A DNA stretch of 45,098 bases from Bacteroidota bacterium (lineage in GTDB: Bacteria; Bacteroidota; Bacteroidia; Chitinophagales; Chitinophagaceae). Each line of letters starts with the position of its first letter. Position 1 is the stretch's first letter. The notes beneath the pieces are model-generated. The model worked only from the letters and a program-made list of their open reading frames with translations, had not been told where the DNA came from and did no database searches. The position numbers and the translations under genes were made by a program. The stretch covers positions 1 through 45,098 of the forward strand of contig JABDHF010000015.1 of the NCBI GenBank assembly GCA_013285595.1, written 5' to 3'. This document shows positions 1 to 9,874 of the stretch, one piece after another.

Positions 1-3000
1 GTCAGTGTGGTTGTTGATCCTGGGCAAACAGCTGCTGCTCCGTTGATAGTTCCCAGTGGATTTACCGTAACAATAGTGCTTACAGAGCAACCGCCATTCA
101 GCATATAACTCACAGTCGCCATGCCCGGTACTAAACCGGTTACCACGCCAGACATTGCATCTGTCAATGCAACACCCGTATTGCTGCTGCTCCATGTTCC
201 GCCAGTAATGGCATCATTCAGCGCACCCGGTACTCCGGGACAGAATACTGTTGTCCCTGTTATCGCGGCAGGCTGCTGATTCACAGTAACTGTAACAATT
301 GCCGAACATCCTGCCGGCAATGTATAATTAATATTTGTCAAACCCGGGGCTGCGGGAGTAACAGCGCCTGATGCGTCTACAGTAGCCACAGAAGTATTGC
401 TGCTGTTCCACACACCGCCTGTGGTTCCTTCATTCAGTAAGATTGTTGAACCCGTGCACACGGCGCTAGCTCCAGTTATTGCCGCCGGAGATGGATTAAC
501 GGTTATCGGCAAAGTGGCAATGCAGCCCGCTACCGTATAAGTAATAGTAGGTGTACTTGCAAGAAAACCGGTAACAACACCTGTTGCAGGGTCTATGCCG
601 GCAAGCAGCGAGCTGCTGCTCCACGTACCACCCGTAAGTGCATTGCCAAGTGTTGTTGTAAAACCTGTACATACTACAGGCACACCTGTTATCGATGGTG
701 GTATTGGGTTAACCACCACATTTGCGCTGCCTGCCATGCTATTGGTACAGAGGTTGCTGGTATTGGTGGCTATCACTGTATAAACGCCTGCATCGGTTCT
801 TAGCCCGAATGACATGGCAGGTGCCGTTATCGGTAAGCCACTGGTGCCGCCATTAAATAGCTGGTAAGAAACACCGCTTTGCGAATTGTCCAGCCCGATG
901 TTTACGCCAATACCACCTTCACAGTATCCGCCGCCGCCAGTTACATTATATATATCCGGCGATGCGTTAACTACTACATTTACGGTACCCATCATACTCA
1001 CGGCACAGGTAGCGCCCGGGTTGGCAATTACGGTATAGTTACCCGCAGCTGTTTGAAGGCCCAGGTCTATCGGATGTCCGGTGCCTGTTATCGTGCTTCC
1101 CGTGGCCACTGTGCCCACATACACCTGGTAGCTGGCGCCGGCATCAGAGCTGTCAAGCCCTACATGAATAGTGGGGTTGCTGCTGCAGTAAGTGCCGCCG
1201 CCGGTTACGTTGTATATATTAGGTATCGGGTTTACTATTATAGGTGTAGCTGTTAGGCAGCCCGTAGGTAATGTATAAGTGATTGTGGTTGTCCCTACAG
1301 TCACACCGGTTATTATTCCTGTTGTAGGGTTTACGGTAGCGGTAGCCGTGCTCGCACTCGCCCATATTCCTCCTGTGTTGGCATCTGTTAATGTCGTGGT
1401 TGCCATCAGGCATGCGCTTGTTACGCCCTCTATAGCCGCCGGGTTCGGGTTCACTGTCACCACTATTGTATTCCCTGCAGATAGTGTGCTGTTGCACCCA
1501 TGTACGTCCTCTATTGAAGTAACAGTTAACGTAGTATTACCCGCATTTGCAAGATCAGCGCCCGGAATAATAAATCCTCCTGTACCAGATACTATCGCAA
1601 GCGGCGACGTATGTCCCACAGCATCATTTGCACCGCTGAGGTTATAGGTAAGCGTATAAGTAGAGCCAAGCCCGGGCGCATTTACTTGCACCGTCGAAGC
1701 CATCGCCGGGCAAGGTGCAGTCGCAGAGATGAGGCTAAATGTGCTTATATCAGGCAATGCATTTACTGTAACAGATCCTGTAGTTGCCGGTGCCGATGTA
1801 CATCCATTATCGTCAGTTACAGTCACACTATATATTCCTCCGCCAGCTGTCGTGATGCCGGCATTTGTTGTATTTCCTGTGGTTGCTGTAAAGCTGCCTG
1901 GTCCTGTCCATGAGTAGGATGGATACGTACCGCTGCCATCTGCTGGTGTTGCACTCAAAGTTATAGTACCTCCCGCGCACAAGGTGGTAGGCGTTACAGA
2001 CGCAGTAATTGTAGGCAGTGCATTCAGGCTTACAGCCGCTGTTGTCCCCGCCGCTGCCGAAGTACAGCCGTTATTATCAGTCACGGAAACACTATACACA
2101 CCTGCTCCGCTTACAGACATTCTTGGGTTGGTTGCAGTTTGTGTTGAAGCCGTAAACCCATTTGGCCCAGACCACGTAAAGGTCGGGTAGGGGCCTGTGC
2201 CACCTGCCGGTGTTGCATTAAGTGTAAGTGTGTTTCCTGCGCATACTGCCGTTGGTACTGCCATTGCTGATACTGTAGGCAACGGTGCTACTGTCACAGA
2301 GGCGGTCATTCCTGCCGCCACTGCTGAGCATCCGTTGTTGTCGGTTACCGTTACGCTATATACACCGGCGCCCGCCGCAGTAATATTTGTTCGGCTGGTA
2401 TTTTGTGTCGTCGCGCTAAACCCGGCTGGCCCGCTCCACGAGTAGGTAGAGTAAATGTTACTGCCGCCTGCAGGTGTCGCATTCAAGGTAAGTGTGCTGC
2501 CCGCGCATATTGTGGCTGGCAGTGCGGTAGCAGTTATAGTTGGTAATGGATTTACGGTTACGGTAAGCGTAGTACCCACAGTAGATATGCAGCCGCTGTT
2601 ATCCGTCACGGTCACACTGTAAATACCGGTGCCAGCTGTCGTTACTCCGGTATTTGTTGCGTCCCGGGTCGTTGCACTAAAGCTTCCCGGCCCTATCCAT
2701 GTGTAGGAGTTGTAAACGCCGCTACCACCCGCAGGCGTAGCATTCAGAAACACAGTTCCACCTGCGCACAATGCTGTCGGTGTCGCAGATGCAGTTATTG
2801 TAGGTTGGGGATTCAGCCCTACAGGCGCTGTAGTCCCTGGCGATGCAGATGTACACCCGTTATTATCGGTTACAGACACACTGTATACGCCCACGTTGCT
2901 TAGCAACATGTTTGTCTTAAATGCCTGTTGCGTAGATGCACTGTAGCTGCCCGGTCCCGACCAGCTATAAGTATAAGGCGCTGCACCGCCGGCTGGTGTA

Positions 3001-5522
3001 GCATTTAGGGTTAGCGTATTGCCCACGCATACTAATGTAGGGGCTGCTGTCGCTGATACCGTAGGTATCTGTACCACCGTTACCGATGGAGTAGTTGCCG
3101 TTGCCGATGCACATCCATTGTTGTCCGTTACCGATACGCTGTATATGCCTGTAGCTGCCATTGTAGCGTTGGTAACAGCTGCTCCCTGTGTAGATGCGCT
3201 AAAGCTGTTCGGCCCAACCCACGAGTAAGTAGAATAAGTGCCGCTCCCTCCCGCAGGTGTTACATTAAGCGAAAGCGTGCTGCCCGCACAAACCGGGTTT
3301 GGTGTTGCCGTAGGAGTAAAAGTTATTGGCGACTCAAGATTCACGCTGACAATATTAGACACCGGGCAGCTATTATAGGTAGCTGTCACCGTATATGCAT
3401 TTATACCCGTAGCTGTTGGTGTTAATACAGAAGTATAGCAGCCGCTGGTGCACGAGATTCCAGAAGGGCCGGCCCATGTAAAAGCAGATGCCGGTAATGG
3501 TGATATGTCTGCCGTAACCACTATGTTATCCACGGCCCAGAACCATCCGTCATTGCTGCTGTAGTACCAGCGCAGCAGCACATTAGGCTGCCCGAGTGCT
3601 CCCGCTGGCAGCGCGATCGTTTGTTGTGGTGTGCCTGCAATCCAGTTTTTAGCGCCCGTAGGGTTGGTGCCGGATCCTACATAGTTAAAAACAGTTGACC
3701 AGGAAGTTCCGCCATTAGTAGAGTAGTCGATCTCTGCCGCATCACCAATTGCATACCGCATAAATCCGTTTAAGTTGATCGTGCTTGACGTATATCCTAT
3801 TGTAGAAAAGCTTGGGGAGATGATGGACGTGGTAATGAGGCCCGCGCCATTAAAATCGGCGTCAACCTCCATATACGGGCTGCCATCGCCAGCTATCACT
3901 ACGTCCGTCCATCCCGGCGGATTTTGAACAGACCAGTTTTGAGGGGTGGTAACACCTGTGCTTACTACGTTCCAGGTACCACCTACCTGTCCCGTCATAC
4001 CGCTATTAAAGTTTTGTGATAATACAGTAATTGCCGACACATTTGCCGCGGCTGTTACGGTAGCGCTGTTGCCTGGGCATAGAGTATACGATGTTACCGG
4101 GGTTATCGTTATAGCAGGCGTTGGGTTTATAGTGATCCCGGCGGTTGCGGTGCAGCCGCCCGGTGCAGTATAAGTGATCGTTGCCGCAGACGCCGATAAA
4201 CCTGTTACCGAGCCAGATGAGGGATCTATTGTTGCAGCCGCGCTTGCCGTGCTCCAGGTCCCTCCCGTTGTTGTCTCTGTATAAGTTACTGCCTGGCCGG
4301 CGCATATAGCGGTCGGGCCACCTATAGCAGCTGGCAATGTAAGAGCCGTCACCTTCACCCCGTTCGAGTTGGCAGAGGCCGTACTGTATAAGCACGAGAC
4401 GGTACAATAATACCAGCTGGTCGCTGCTACTGTGGCTGTATAGGTCGCCGTGGTTGCGCCACCTATAGCGCTATAGGTTCCCGGCGTCCCGCTAACGTCG
4501 GGCGCTGAAAACCATTGGTAGCCAATACCAACATTAGGAGTGGAATTTTGCAGGCTAAGGTTTGTCGTGCTGCCTGAGCAAATGCTCGTTGCAGAGCTCA
4601 GCGTATTGCCCGGCGCCGGCGTGCCTGCACATTCAGCAAGGGAAACCGTATAGTTGTCTATCGACATCGTCTTGCCTGCGCCTGCTGTAAATGAATAGAC
4701 AGCCCCAAAATTAGTAGTCGATATGCTGGTATAAGTGTTATCTGTTACTGTTCCTTGCAATGCCGTAACACCGCTCGATGGATCTGCAAATCCCCCGCTG
4801 CCATCATCTCTTGTGTACAACGACCACAGGTTGGTCAGCGGGTCATAAGTAACTCTTACACTATAATAGTCTGTTTTACTCATCGTCGTTACACCGGCAA
4901 TAATTGTAGTATTACTGGTCAGCCCTCCGCTGAATTTTACAAGGTTTACTCCTCCCGCTGTCGAACTAAATACAACTCCGTACCCCGTGGGTTGGCCACC
5001 AAATATGTTAGCCCCCGCATCGCCACAAAGGTCTATGCCCCCAGCTATAGTTCCGGCTGCAGGTGCGGTCGCTGTTGCCGCGTTGCTCATCCTCATGTTC
5101 AGCGTCCATGTGATCACGCTGGGGTTAGCGTTTAATACCGGGCTGAATTGTGAACGATAGTTACCTAATGAGGCCACAAAGTAGGTTTTGTTAGCAGCAG
5201 ATCCACTGCTGATATTCACCATATAGTTAGCGCCGCTTACCAGTGATGTTGAAACAGTGCTCGTACTGCCAGTAACAAAGTTATAAGTAGTAGCAGGGCT
5301 TCCTCCCATACTGCCACTCAGAAACGATGCCCTGTTAAAGCTGTCAGCGAAAACAATAAACTGAGCTTTCGCAGGCATAGTTATTTGTGTCAGCAGCAAG
5401 AGCAACAGACCCATTGTCTGCACTGCAGCTCGTTGCGAAAAGCCTGGTCTTGCTTTTGCTATTGTCTTTCTATTAACGAAATAAGTCTTTGCTCGTAGAG
5501 CACACGGTGTAAAGCATTTCAT
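1..5522 (-). CDS. Giant secreted Ig-like/SprB-repeat surface protein (C-terminus outside window)
   Basis: One minus-strand frame stays open from an ATG at 5522 to the left edge, at least 1840 residues. The sequence shows a signal peptide ending MPAKAQ near residue 53, a laminin-G/concanavalin-like N-terminal domain (about residues 54-295), Ig-like modules with the pattern GGTWS..S, a MAM-like or anchor-J-like domain (about 520-670, NWSVQNPPGW to WFWAVDNIVV), and six SprB/PKD-like repeats carrying VTDNNGC. After these come two modules starting NVTGGG.YC and several more GGTWSSSN..V..ID Ig modules. Such proteins are typically exported by the T9SS and act in adhesion or gliding; the sorting domain would lie beyond position 1. 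A second in-frame ATG at 5414 (MGLLLLLL) gives a more ordinary 18-residue signal peptide and could be the true start. The gene is divergent from the LytTR regulator. The family is clear; the ligand cannot be told. Confidence 0.9.
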   Translation of the reverse strand, partial: MKCFTPCALRAKTYFVNRKTIAKARPGFSQRAAVQTMGLLLLLLTQITMPAKAQFIVFADSFNRASFLSGSMGGSPATTYNFVTGSTSTVSTSLVSGANYMVNISSGSAANKTYFVASLGNYRSQFSPVLNANPSVITWTLNMRMSNAATATAPAAGTIAGGIDLCGDAGANIFGGQPTGYGVVFSSTAGGVNLVKFSGGLTSNTTIIAGVTTMSKTDYYSVRVTYDPLTNLWSLYTRDDGSGGFADPSSGVTALQGTVTDNTYTSISTTNFGAVYSFTAGAGKTMSIDNYTVSLAECAGTPAPGNTLSSATSICSGSTTNLSLQNSTPNVGIGYQWFSAPDVSGTPGTYSAIGGATTATYTATVAATSWYYCTVSCLYSTASANSNGVKVTALTLPAAIGGPTAICAGQAVTYTETTTGGTWSTASAAATIDPSSGSVTGLSASAATITYTAPGGCTATAGITINPTPAITITPVTSYTLCPGNSATVTAAANVSAITVLSQNFNSGMTGQVGGTWNVVSTGVTTPQNWSVQNPPGWTDVVIAGDGSPYMEVDADFNGAGLITTSIISPSFSTIGYTSSTINLNGFMRYAIGDAAEIDYSTNGGTSWSTVFNYVGSGTNPTGAKNWIAGTPQQTIALPAGALGQPNVLLRWYYSSNDGWFWAVDNIVVTADISPLPASAFTWAGPSGISCTSGCYTSVLTPTATGINAYTVTATYNSCPVSNIVSVNLESPITFTPTATPNPVCAGSTLSLNVTPAGGSGTYSTYSWVGPNSFSASTQGAAVTNATMAATGIYSVSVTDNNGCASATATTPSVTVVQIPTVSATAAPTLVCVGNTLTLNATPAGGAAPYTYSWSGPGSYSASTQQAFKTNMLLSNVGVYSVSVTDNNGCTSASPGTTAPVGLNPQPTITASATPTALCAGGTVFLNATPAGGSGVYNSYTWIGPGSFSATTRDATNTGVTTAGTGIYSVTVTDNSGCISTVGTTLTVTVNPLPTITATALPATICAGSTLTLNATPAGGSNIYSTYSWSGPAGFSATTQNTSRTNITAAGAGVYSVTVTDNNGCSAVAAGMTASVTVAPLPTVSAMAVPTAVCAGNTLTLNATPAGGTGPYPTFTWSGPNGFTASTQTATNPRMSVSGAGVYSVSVTDNNGCTSAAAGTTAAVSLNALPTITASVTPTTLCAGGTITLSATPADGSGTYPSYSWTGPGSFTATTGNTTNAGITTAGGGIYSVTVTDDNGCTSAPATTGSVTVNALPDISTFSLISATAPCPAMASTVQVNAPGLGSTYTLTYNLSGANDAVGHTSPLAIVSGTGGFIIPGADLANAGNTTLTVTSIEDVHGCNSTLSAGNTIVVTVNPNPAAIEGVTSACLMATTTLTDANTGGIWASASTATATVNPTTGIITGVTVGTTTITYTLPTGCLTATPIIVNPIPNIYNVTGGGTYCSSNPTIHVGLDSSDAGASYQVYVGTVATGSTITGTGHPIDLGLQTAAGNYTVIANPGATCAVSMMGTVNVVVNASPDIYNVTGGGGYCEGGIGVNIGLDNSQSGVSYQLFNGGTSGLPITAPAMSFGLRTDAGVYTVIATNTSNLCTNSMAGSANVVVNPIPPSITGVPVVCTGFTTTLGNALTGGTWSSSSLLAGIDPATGVVTGFLASTPTITYTVAGCIATLPITVNPSPAAITGASAVCTGSTILLNEGTTGGVWNSSNTSVATVDASGAVTPAAPGLTNINYTLPAGCSAIVTVTVNQQPAAITGTTVFCPGVPGALNDAITGGTWSSSNTGVALTDAMSGVVTGLVPGMATVSYMLNGGCSVSTIVTVNPLGTINGAAAVCPGSTTTL
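1740..3330 (-). repeat. Six tandem ~88-residue SprB/PKD-like repeats inside the giant surface gene
   Basis: Recurring minus-strand codons for GxYSVxVTDNNGC occur near 1827, 2090, 2350, 2613, 2880 and 3137, a period of about 257-267 nt. Each unit continues into P.P.....A.P...C.G.TL.LNATPAGG, then a variable loop and a YSWSGP.(S/G)(F/Y) segment. The copies are similar at DNA level but not identical, so they have diverged after duplication. They probably form a stalk of beta-sandwich domains. Confidence 0.85.
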
Positions 5523-6164
5523 AGGGAAGCCGATTTAGACTATTAATATAGCCTTAACACAGTAAACCGGCGAAAGCACTGGGGCGAAATTCAATTTTAT
5601 AGTGGTAAATTTTTGTAATTATTAAATTAAGTTATACAGATATGCCCCATTAACAAAAAATAGTTAGTTTTTCGGCAAGTATAGAGTTAAAGCTCACGCA
5701 ACATTTCGAGGCGCGATATACCATTCCTGCAATACAATCTCCGGCCACTTTACCGAAGTAAGAAACCACTGATCCGCACGCCTGTTTCAACCACACCATT
5801 CTAATCGAAGTTGGGCGGTAGTCTCTGACTACGCCCTCGTGGCAGCCAATCTCCAGATTGGCGAAGCGAAGAAGCCACAAGCCCAGGAGTCAGTTTCAAT
5901 CGCGCAATTCTAACTCCGATTCAACCATCGTAATTCTCCGTTCGAATATTCCTCTATGATTAGTGCCAGTATTTTCGGAACAGTTCTGCAACAATTTCAT
6001 AACAGCTAAATGCGCCCAATCCGGGTTTTTACTGGCAAGTGGTATCGAAATTATTGATCCGATTGAAGAATAAATAATAAATACAGGTTTACTGATGATT
6101 ATGTAAAGTGAAATCGCTAAATTCAAGTTCCATCAGTCTTCCTGTTTTAACTTATAAAATAGTT
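5523..6164. other. Intergenic region between divergent surface-protein and regulator genes
   Basis: This 642 nt stretch separates the giant adhesin (minus) from the LytTR regulator (plus) and must hold both promoters. No convincing gene is present: the short frames on the minus strand have no recognisable domain. It is AT-rich near 5560-5660 and contains the palindromic element at 5784-5919. I could not place a full -33/-7 promoter pair. Confidence 0.5.
5784..5919. repeat. REP-like element: two hairpins bracketed by a split direct repeat
   Basis: Two perfect or near-perfect hairpins stand side by side: gggcggtagtc/gactacgccc at 5813-5836 (one bulged G) and gccaatct-cc-agattggc at 5845-5862, the second enclosed by an outer gtggc/gccac pair (5839-5843 and 5874-5878). 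The block is flanked by copies of gtttcaa-N7-attctaa at 5784-5804 and 5893-5913. This resembles the REP/palindromic intergenic elements of Bacteroidota genomes; no transposase gene is nearby. Confidence 0.5.
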
Positions 6165-6956
6165 ATGAGTATACTTAATGATTACTTAAATGTTCTTATA
6201 GTCGATGACGAGGAGAATGCATGTACTAACCTGCAAAATATTCTAAAAGAATTTGTTGATGCTGCAATAAACGTAGTAGGCGTAGCCTATGATACCGAAG
6301 AGGCGGAAAAGTTGATCGCTAAATTAAATCCGGATGCAATATTTCTTGATATTGAAATGGCCGACGAAAATGCATTTAGTTTTCTAACCCGGTTAATGCC
6401 TTTTACCTTCGAGGTAGTCTTTGTAACAGCATATGATGAATATGCGGTGAAAGCCTTCAGGCTTAACGCCGTTGACTACATACTGAAACCGATAAGTATT
6501 TATGAATTAAGAACTGCAATTCAACGGCTGAGGGATAAAATAAAATACAAAAGTATTATTACTCAAAATACGCCCTACACAGATCTGGCCGACCAGGTGA
6601 CGAACAAAATTAAGTCTACTAAAATAACAATAAAAGATCCACATAATAAGCTGGTGGTTGATTTTAACGATATTCATTTTATTGAAGCGCATGGGAGCTA
6701 TGCCAGGATATTATTTACGCAAAATATAGAAGTGAAAGAAATAACAGTGAGTAGTCCTCTTTCTGACTATGAAGAACTCCTGCCCGCAAATTTGTTTTTC
6801 AGGATACACCGGTCGTACTTGATCAATTGCACGCACATAAAAAAAATTGTAAACGATGGCACAAGCCAGGTAATTATGAGAGGCGACGAGCACTTGCCTA
6901 TCAGCCGCAGGCGATATCTTGAATTGCGGGAGTTTTTAAAAGAGAACAATCTATAA
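6165..6956 (+). CDS. LytTR-family response regulator
   Basis: A 263-residue protein with an N-terminal receiver domain (acidic pair VDDEE at about 14-17, phospho-acceptor D62 in FLDIEM, and a lysine in LKPIS) and a C-terminal LytTR DNA-binding domain (about 160-260, IHFIEAHGSYARI to FFRIHRSYLIN). LytTR regulators bind pairs of about 9 bp direct repeats two helical turns apart. I chose ATG 6165 because the receiver fold begins directly after it; an in-frame ATG at 6108 would add an unlike 19-residue extension. The stop TAA (6954-6956) overlaps the kinase ATG by one base, so the two are translationally coupled. The likely targets are the neighbouring surface-protein genes, inferred from the repeats at 9890-9959. 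Confidence 0.93.
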   Translation: MSILNDYLNVLIVDDEENACTNLQNILKEFVDAAINVVGVAYDTEEAEKLIAKLNPDAIFLDIEMADENAFSFLTRLMPFTFEVVFVTAYDEYAVKAFRLNAVDYILKPISIYELRTAIQRLRDKIKYKSIITQNTPYTDLADQVTNKIKSTKITIKDPHNKLVVDFNDIHFIEAHGSYARILFTQNIEVKEITVSSPLSDYEELLPANLFFRIHRSYLINCTHIKKIVNDGTSQVIMRGDEHLPISRRRYLELREFLKENNL

Positions 6957-9874
6957 TGGCCAGGAGAGCCTTCTATATTTTTACCGTTATCGTACTTAGG
7001 TTGGCATTGCATGCATCTGGCCAGGATTTTCCCATGCTGCATTATACGGTGCGCGATGGTTTGCCCAGCAATACTGTTTACTCAGTTTGCAAAGATAGTA
7101 AGGGGTTTATGTGGATAGCCACAGACAAAGGAATAGCAAGGTACAATGGCATCAAATTTGAAACCTTTACAACGGCAAATGGCCTGCCTGATAATGAAGT
7201 ATTTTTTTTTAAAGAAGATTACGAAGGCCGCCTTTGGCTTGCTACTTACAGTGGTGCATTGTGCTATTGGCAAAACGATACTTTCCACACAGCTGCCAAT
7301 ACGCCGCTTTTAAATCTGCCTCTTAAAGCATCTTTTATCCGAGATATTCACATGGAGCATGATAGTAGTATCACCTTCATCTTCTTTTCAGGGTATAAAT
7401 TTCTTAATATAAAAAAACAAGTCGCAAAAATAATTGACCTGTCAAGGGTAGAGGACAAAATATTCATGAGAGGTGTTTTTTATATTCAGAAATATGCTCG
7501 CGATGGATTTAAAATTTGGTACAATTCTAGTTTTCTGTTTATAGATTCTAATTATCACATTTATAAGAGGCTGTCCTTTGACGATGGACGTCGTAAAAAT
7601 TATAATAACAGTATAAAAATAACATGTTTTCAAGATAATGTATATGAATACAATCACTATTTTTTATTTGATTCAAATGCTTGCATCATAAAGATTTTAG
7701 ACACAAACATTACGCATAAGTACTTTATAAATAAAATTTATAAAAATCAACTTGACTGGTTTATTTGCACTGACCATGGACTATTTATTAATGATACAGT
7801 AAATATCCTTGCAAGTTCAAATGTGTCTTTTCTTGGCCGCGATATTGATAAATCGTATTGGATAACGACTTTGGATAATGGAATTTTTGTACTGGACGAA
7901 AACTTCATGCAATCAAGAATTTATCAACATTCATACCTGGGCAAAGTGTTATATACTACCTCGTTTAAAAAAAATGTTTTTTTTGTAGCCTCAGATAGTA
8001 TTAATAGAATTTATCGTTTAAATAACTCACACGTTAAGGATGTATATAACTATAAAACTTCCAATAATAATAACAATAAATTTACCTCCGCATTTTTAAT
8101 AGACAGCAATTATCATTTTTGTAGTGTCGACAATAGCGGAATAGTAACTATTAAAAGCTTACTAGCAAAACCCAAGGCAGTAAAGAAATATCCGTGGGAC
8201 ATTTCAAATTCATATGTTATGAAATCTATTCTTCAGATAGATAGCTTGTTATATATCAATTCGAAATTTTGCATTTTATCTATAAATACTAACAAAATTG
8301 GCGCTGAGAATGCGCTCAGATATAGGAGCGATACTATGGCGAATGAGCGTGTGTTTGATATGGCCAAGTCGCCAAATAATGACATCTGGTATTCTAATAT
8401 TAAGAGCGTATTTAAAATAACTAATGGAATTGGCGTTGCGCAAACTCAATTCAAAAATATTTCCTTTAAATCATTCATATTTTTACAGAACCATCTTATC
8501 GGCTACACGCACACAAATCAACTGCTAGTGTGCAATGATGTAAATGGCAATATCGCTATAGACAGTGTACTGCACCAAAATTGTGTTTGGGAAAATTTCT
8601 ATATACTCGATTCCGCGCATCTTTTGATCAGCACCAATAATCAGTACCGGCTTATTACACTTTCTGAAAACGGCGACAATAGTTATTCGATCAGGCCGGT
8701 AGAAAATCCGTATATACCCCAGTCGCCTGAGGCCATGTCGTCGGATGGAGAAAACTGCTATTTTTTCAAAGATGGTGCTATTACGTCCATTAACATAAAA
8801 AGCATCTTATGGAAGCCGCAGCCCCCTATTCTTTTTTTTACAACATGGGCGGCAGGCAACCGCATCTTTCCAGTACAAAGTGAGGTGCAAATTCCTTATG
8901 AGGCATCGAAAAGCCTGGATATCCGCTTTTCTATACTTTCCCTGGGTAGTAAAGATATTTCAACCCAGTTTGCTATTGTTTCAGCTGGCGATAGCGATAA
9001 TTGGAAAAGCACAGCCGGCGACGTGATCAGTTTGTATAATTTAGGCTACGGACATTTTACCGTAAAGCTGAGAGCTAAAACAATTTCGAGTGGTTATGGC
9101 AAGCCTATCGTTTTTTCCTTAATTATTCTCAGGCCATTCTGGGCCACATGGTGGTTTATTGTGTTAGTTACAGCAGCCTTTTTAAGCGCCATGGCCCTGA
9201 TCACAAAAGTACGCATTGCGCAGGCTATGCGAAAAAATAAAAAGGAGCATGAAGCCCAGGTGAAATTCATGAGGTCTGAATATAAGGCGCTTAATGCTCT
9301 TATGAATCCACATTTCATTTTTAACACGCTCAATAATGTACAAAGCCTGGTAAATGGAAATGACAAACTGGCTGCCAATGAATACCTGCGTGTATTTGCC
9401 GATATTATCCGTCAGAATATGCACAATGTGTCAAAGGAACTGATACCGTTACAGAAAGAAATAGACCTGGTCCGGAATTATCTCGCGCTCGAACAACTAA
9501 GATTTCGGAGCAAACTGGCGTATTCTATACATATTGATGAAAACATTGACACCACCGAGATAATGGTGCCGCCACTGCTCATACAGCCGCTGGTGGAAAA
9601 CTCAATAAAGCACGGGATATTGCCACGGAAAGGCACTAAAGGAACGATCAGTATCAACATTTATGAGCGTCAGCACATATTGCATATAGAAGTAAAAGAC
9701 GATGGCCAGGGTATAAGCAATAGTAAAAGAGATGCGGGCCACGAATCCTTCGGGCTCGAAAACATCAGGCAGCGCCTGCAGCAGCTAAGTATTATACAAG
9801 GCAAGGATATTTCGCTTACCATCAAAGAAATGGAAGGTACTATAGTTATTATTACCATGCCTCTTGAGTATTAA
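6956..9874 (+). CDS. LytS/YehU-like sensor histidine kinase with periplasmic two-component propeller
   Basis: A 972-residue kinase forming a pair with the LytTR regulator just upstream. A signal peptide (about 1-22, ending ASGQ) leads into Reg_prop-type blades (YTVRDGLPSNTVYSV, GFMWIATDKGIARYNG, GRLWLATYSG) at about 28-110. A long divergent stretch (about 150-600) has few clear blades. A Y_Y_Y-like Ig domain follows (about 630-725), then one membrane helix (about 732-752), the His_kinase signature MNPHFIFNTLNN with the phospho-acceptor at H786, and an HATPase domain (N-box PLVENSIKHG near 880, DDGQGI, GLENIRQRL). The sensor middle is very AT-rich compared with both ends, for example near 7620-7680, which points to fast divergence or mosaic origin. 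The periplasmic ligand is unknown. Confidence 0.93.
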   Translation: MARRAFYIFTVIVLRLALHASGQDFPMLHYTVRDGLPSNTVYSVCKDSKGFMWIATDKGIARYNGIKFETFTTANGLPDNEVFFFKEDYEGRLWLATYSGALCYWQNDTFHTAANTPLLNLPLKASFIRDIHMEHDSSITFIFFSGYKFLNIKKQVAKIIDLSRVEDKIFMRGVFYIQKYARDGFKIWYNSSFLFIDSNYHIYKRLSFDDGRRKNYNNSIKITCFQDNVYEYNHYFLFDSNACIIKILDTNITHKYFINKIYKNQLDWFICTDHGLFINDTVNILASSNVSFLGRDIDKSYWITTLDNGIFVLDENFMQSRIYQHSYLGKVLYTTSFKKNVFFVASDSINRIYRLNNSHVKDVYNYKTSNNNNNKFTSAFLIDSNYHFCSVDNSGIVTIKSLLAKPKAVKKYPWDISNSYVMKSILQIDSLLYINSKFCILSINTNKIGAENALRYRSDTMANERVFDMAKSPNNDIWYSNIKSVFKITNGIGVAQTQFKNISFKSFIFLQNHLIGYTHTNQLLVCNDVNGNIAIDSVLHQNCVWENFYILDSAHLLISTNNQYRLITLSENGDNSYSIRPVENPYIPQSPEAMSSDGENCYFFKDGAITSINIKSILWKPQPPILFFTTWAAGNRIFPVQSEVQIPYEASKSLDIRFSILSLGSKDISTQFAIVSAGDSDNWKSTAGDVISLYNLGYGHFTVKLRAKTISSGYGKPIVFSLIILRPFWATWWFIVLVTAAFLSAMALITKVRIAQAMRKNKKEHEAQVKFMRSEYKALNALMNPHFIFNTLNNVQSLVNGNDKLAANEYLRVFADIIRQNMHNVSKELIPLQKEIDLVRNYLALEQLRFRSKLAYSIHIDENIDTTEIMVPPLLIQPLVENSIKHGILPRKGTKGTISINIYERQHILHIEVKDDGQGISNSKRDAGHESFGLENIRQRLQQLSIIQGKDISLTIKEMEGTIVIITMPLEY

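Noticed and set aside
595-5135. Several plus-strand open frames of 60-126 codons
   Set aside because: They are antisense shadows of the giant repeat gene; their sequences are mirror products of its threonine/glycine-rich codons with no domain of their own.
5650-6126. Two 76-codon minus-strand frames in the first long intergenic region
   Set aside because: No family resemblance, poor start context, and one overlaps the palindromic element.
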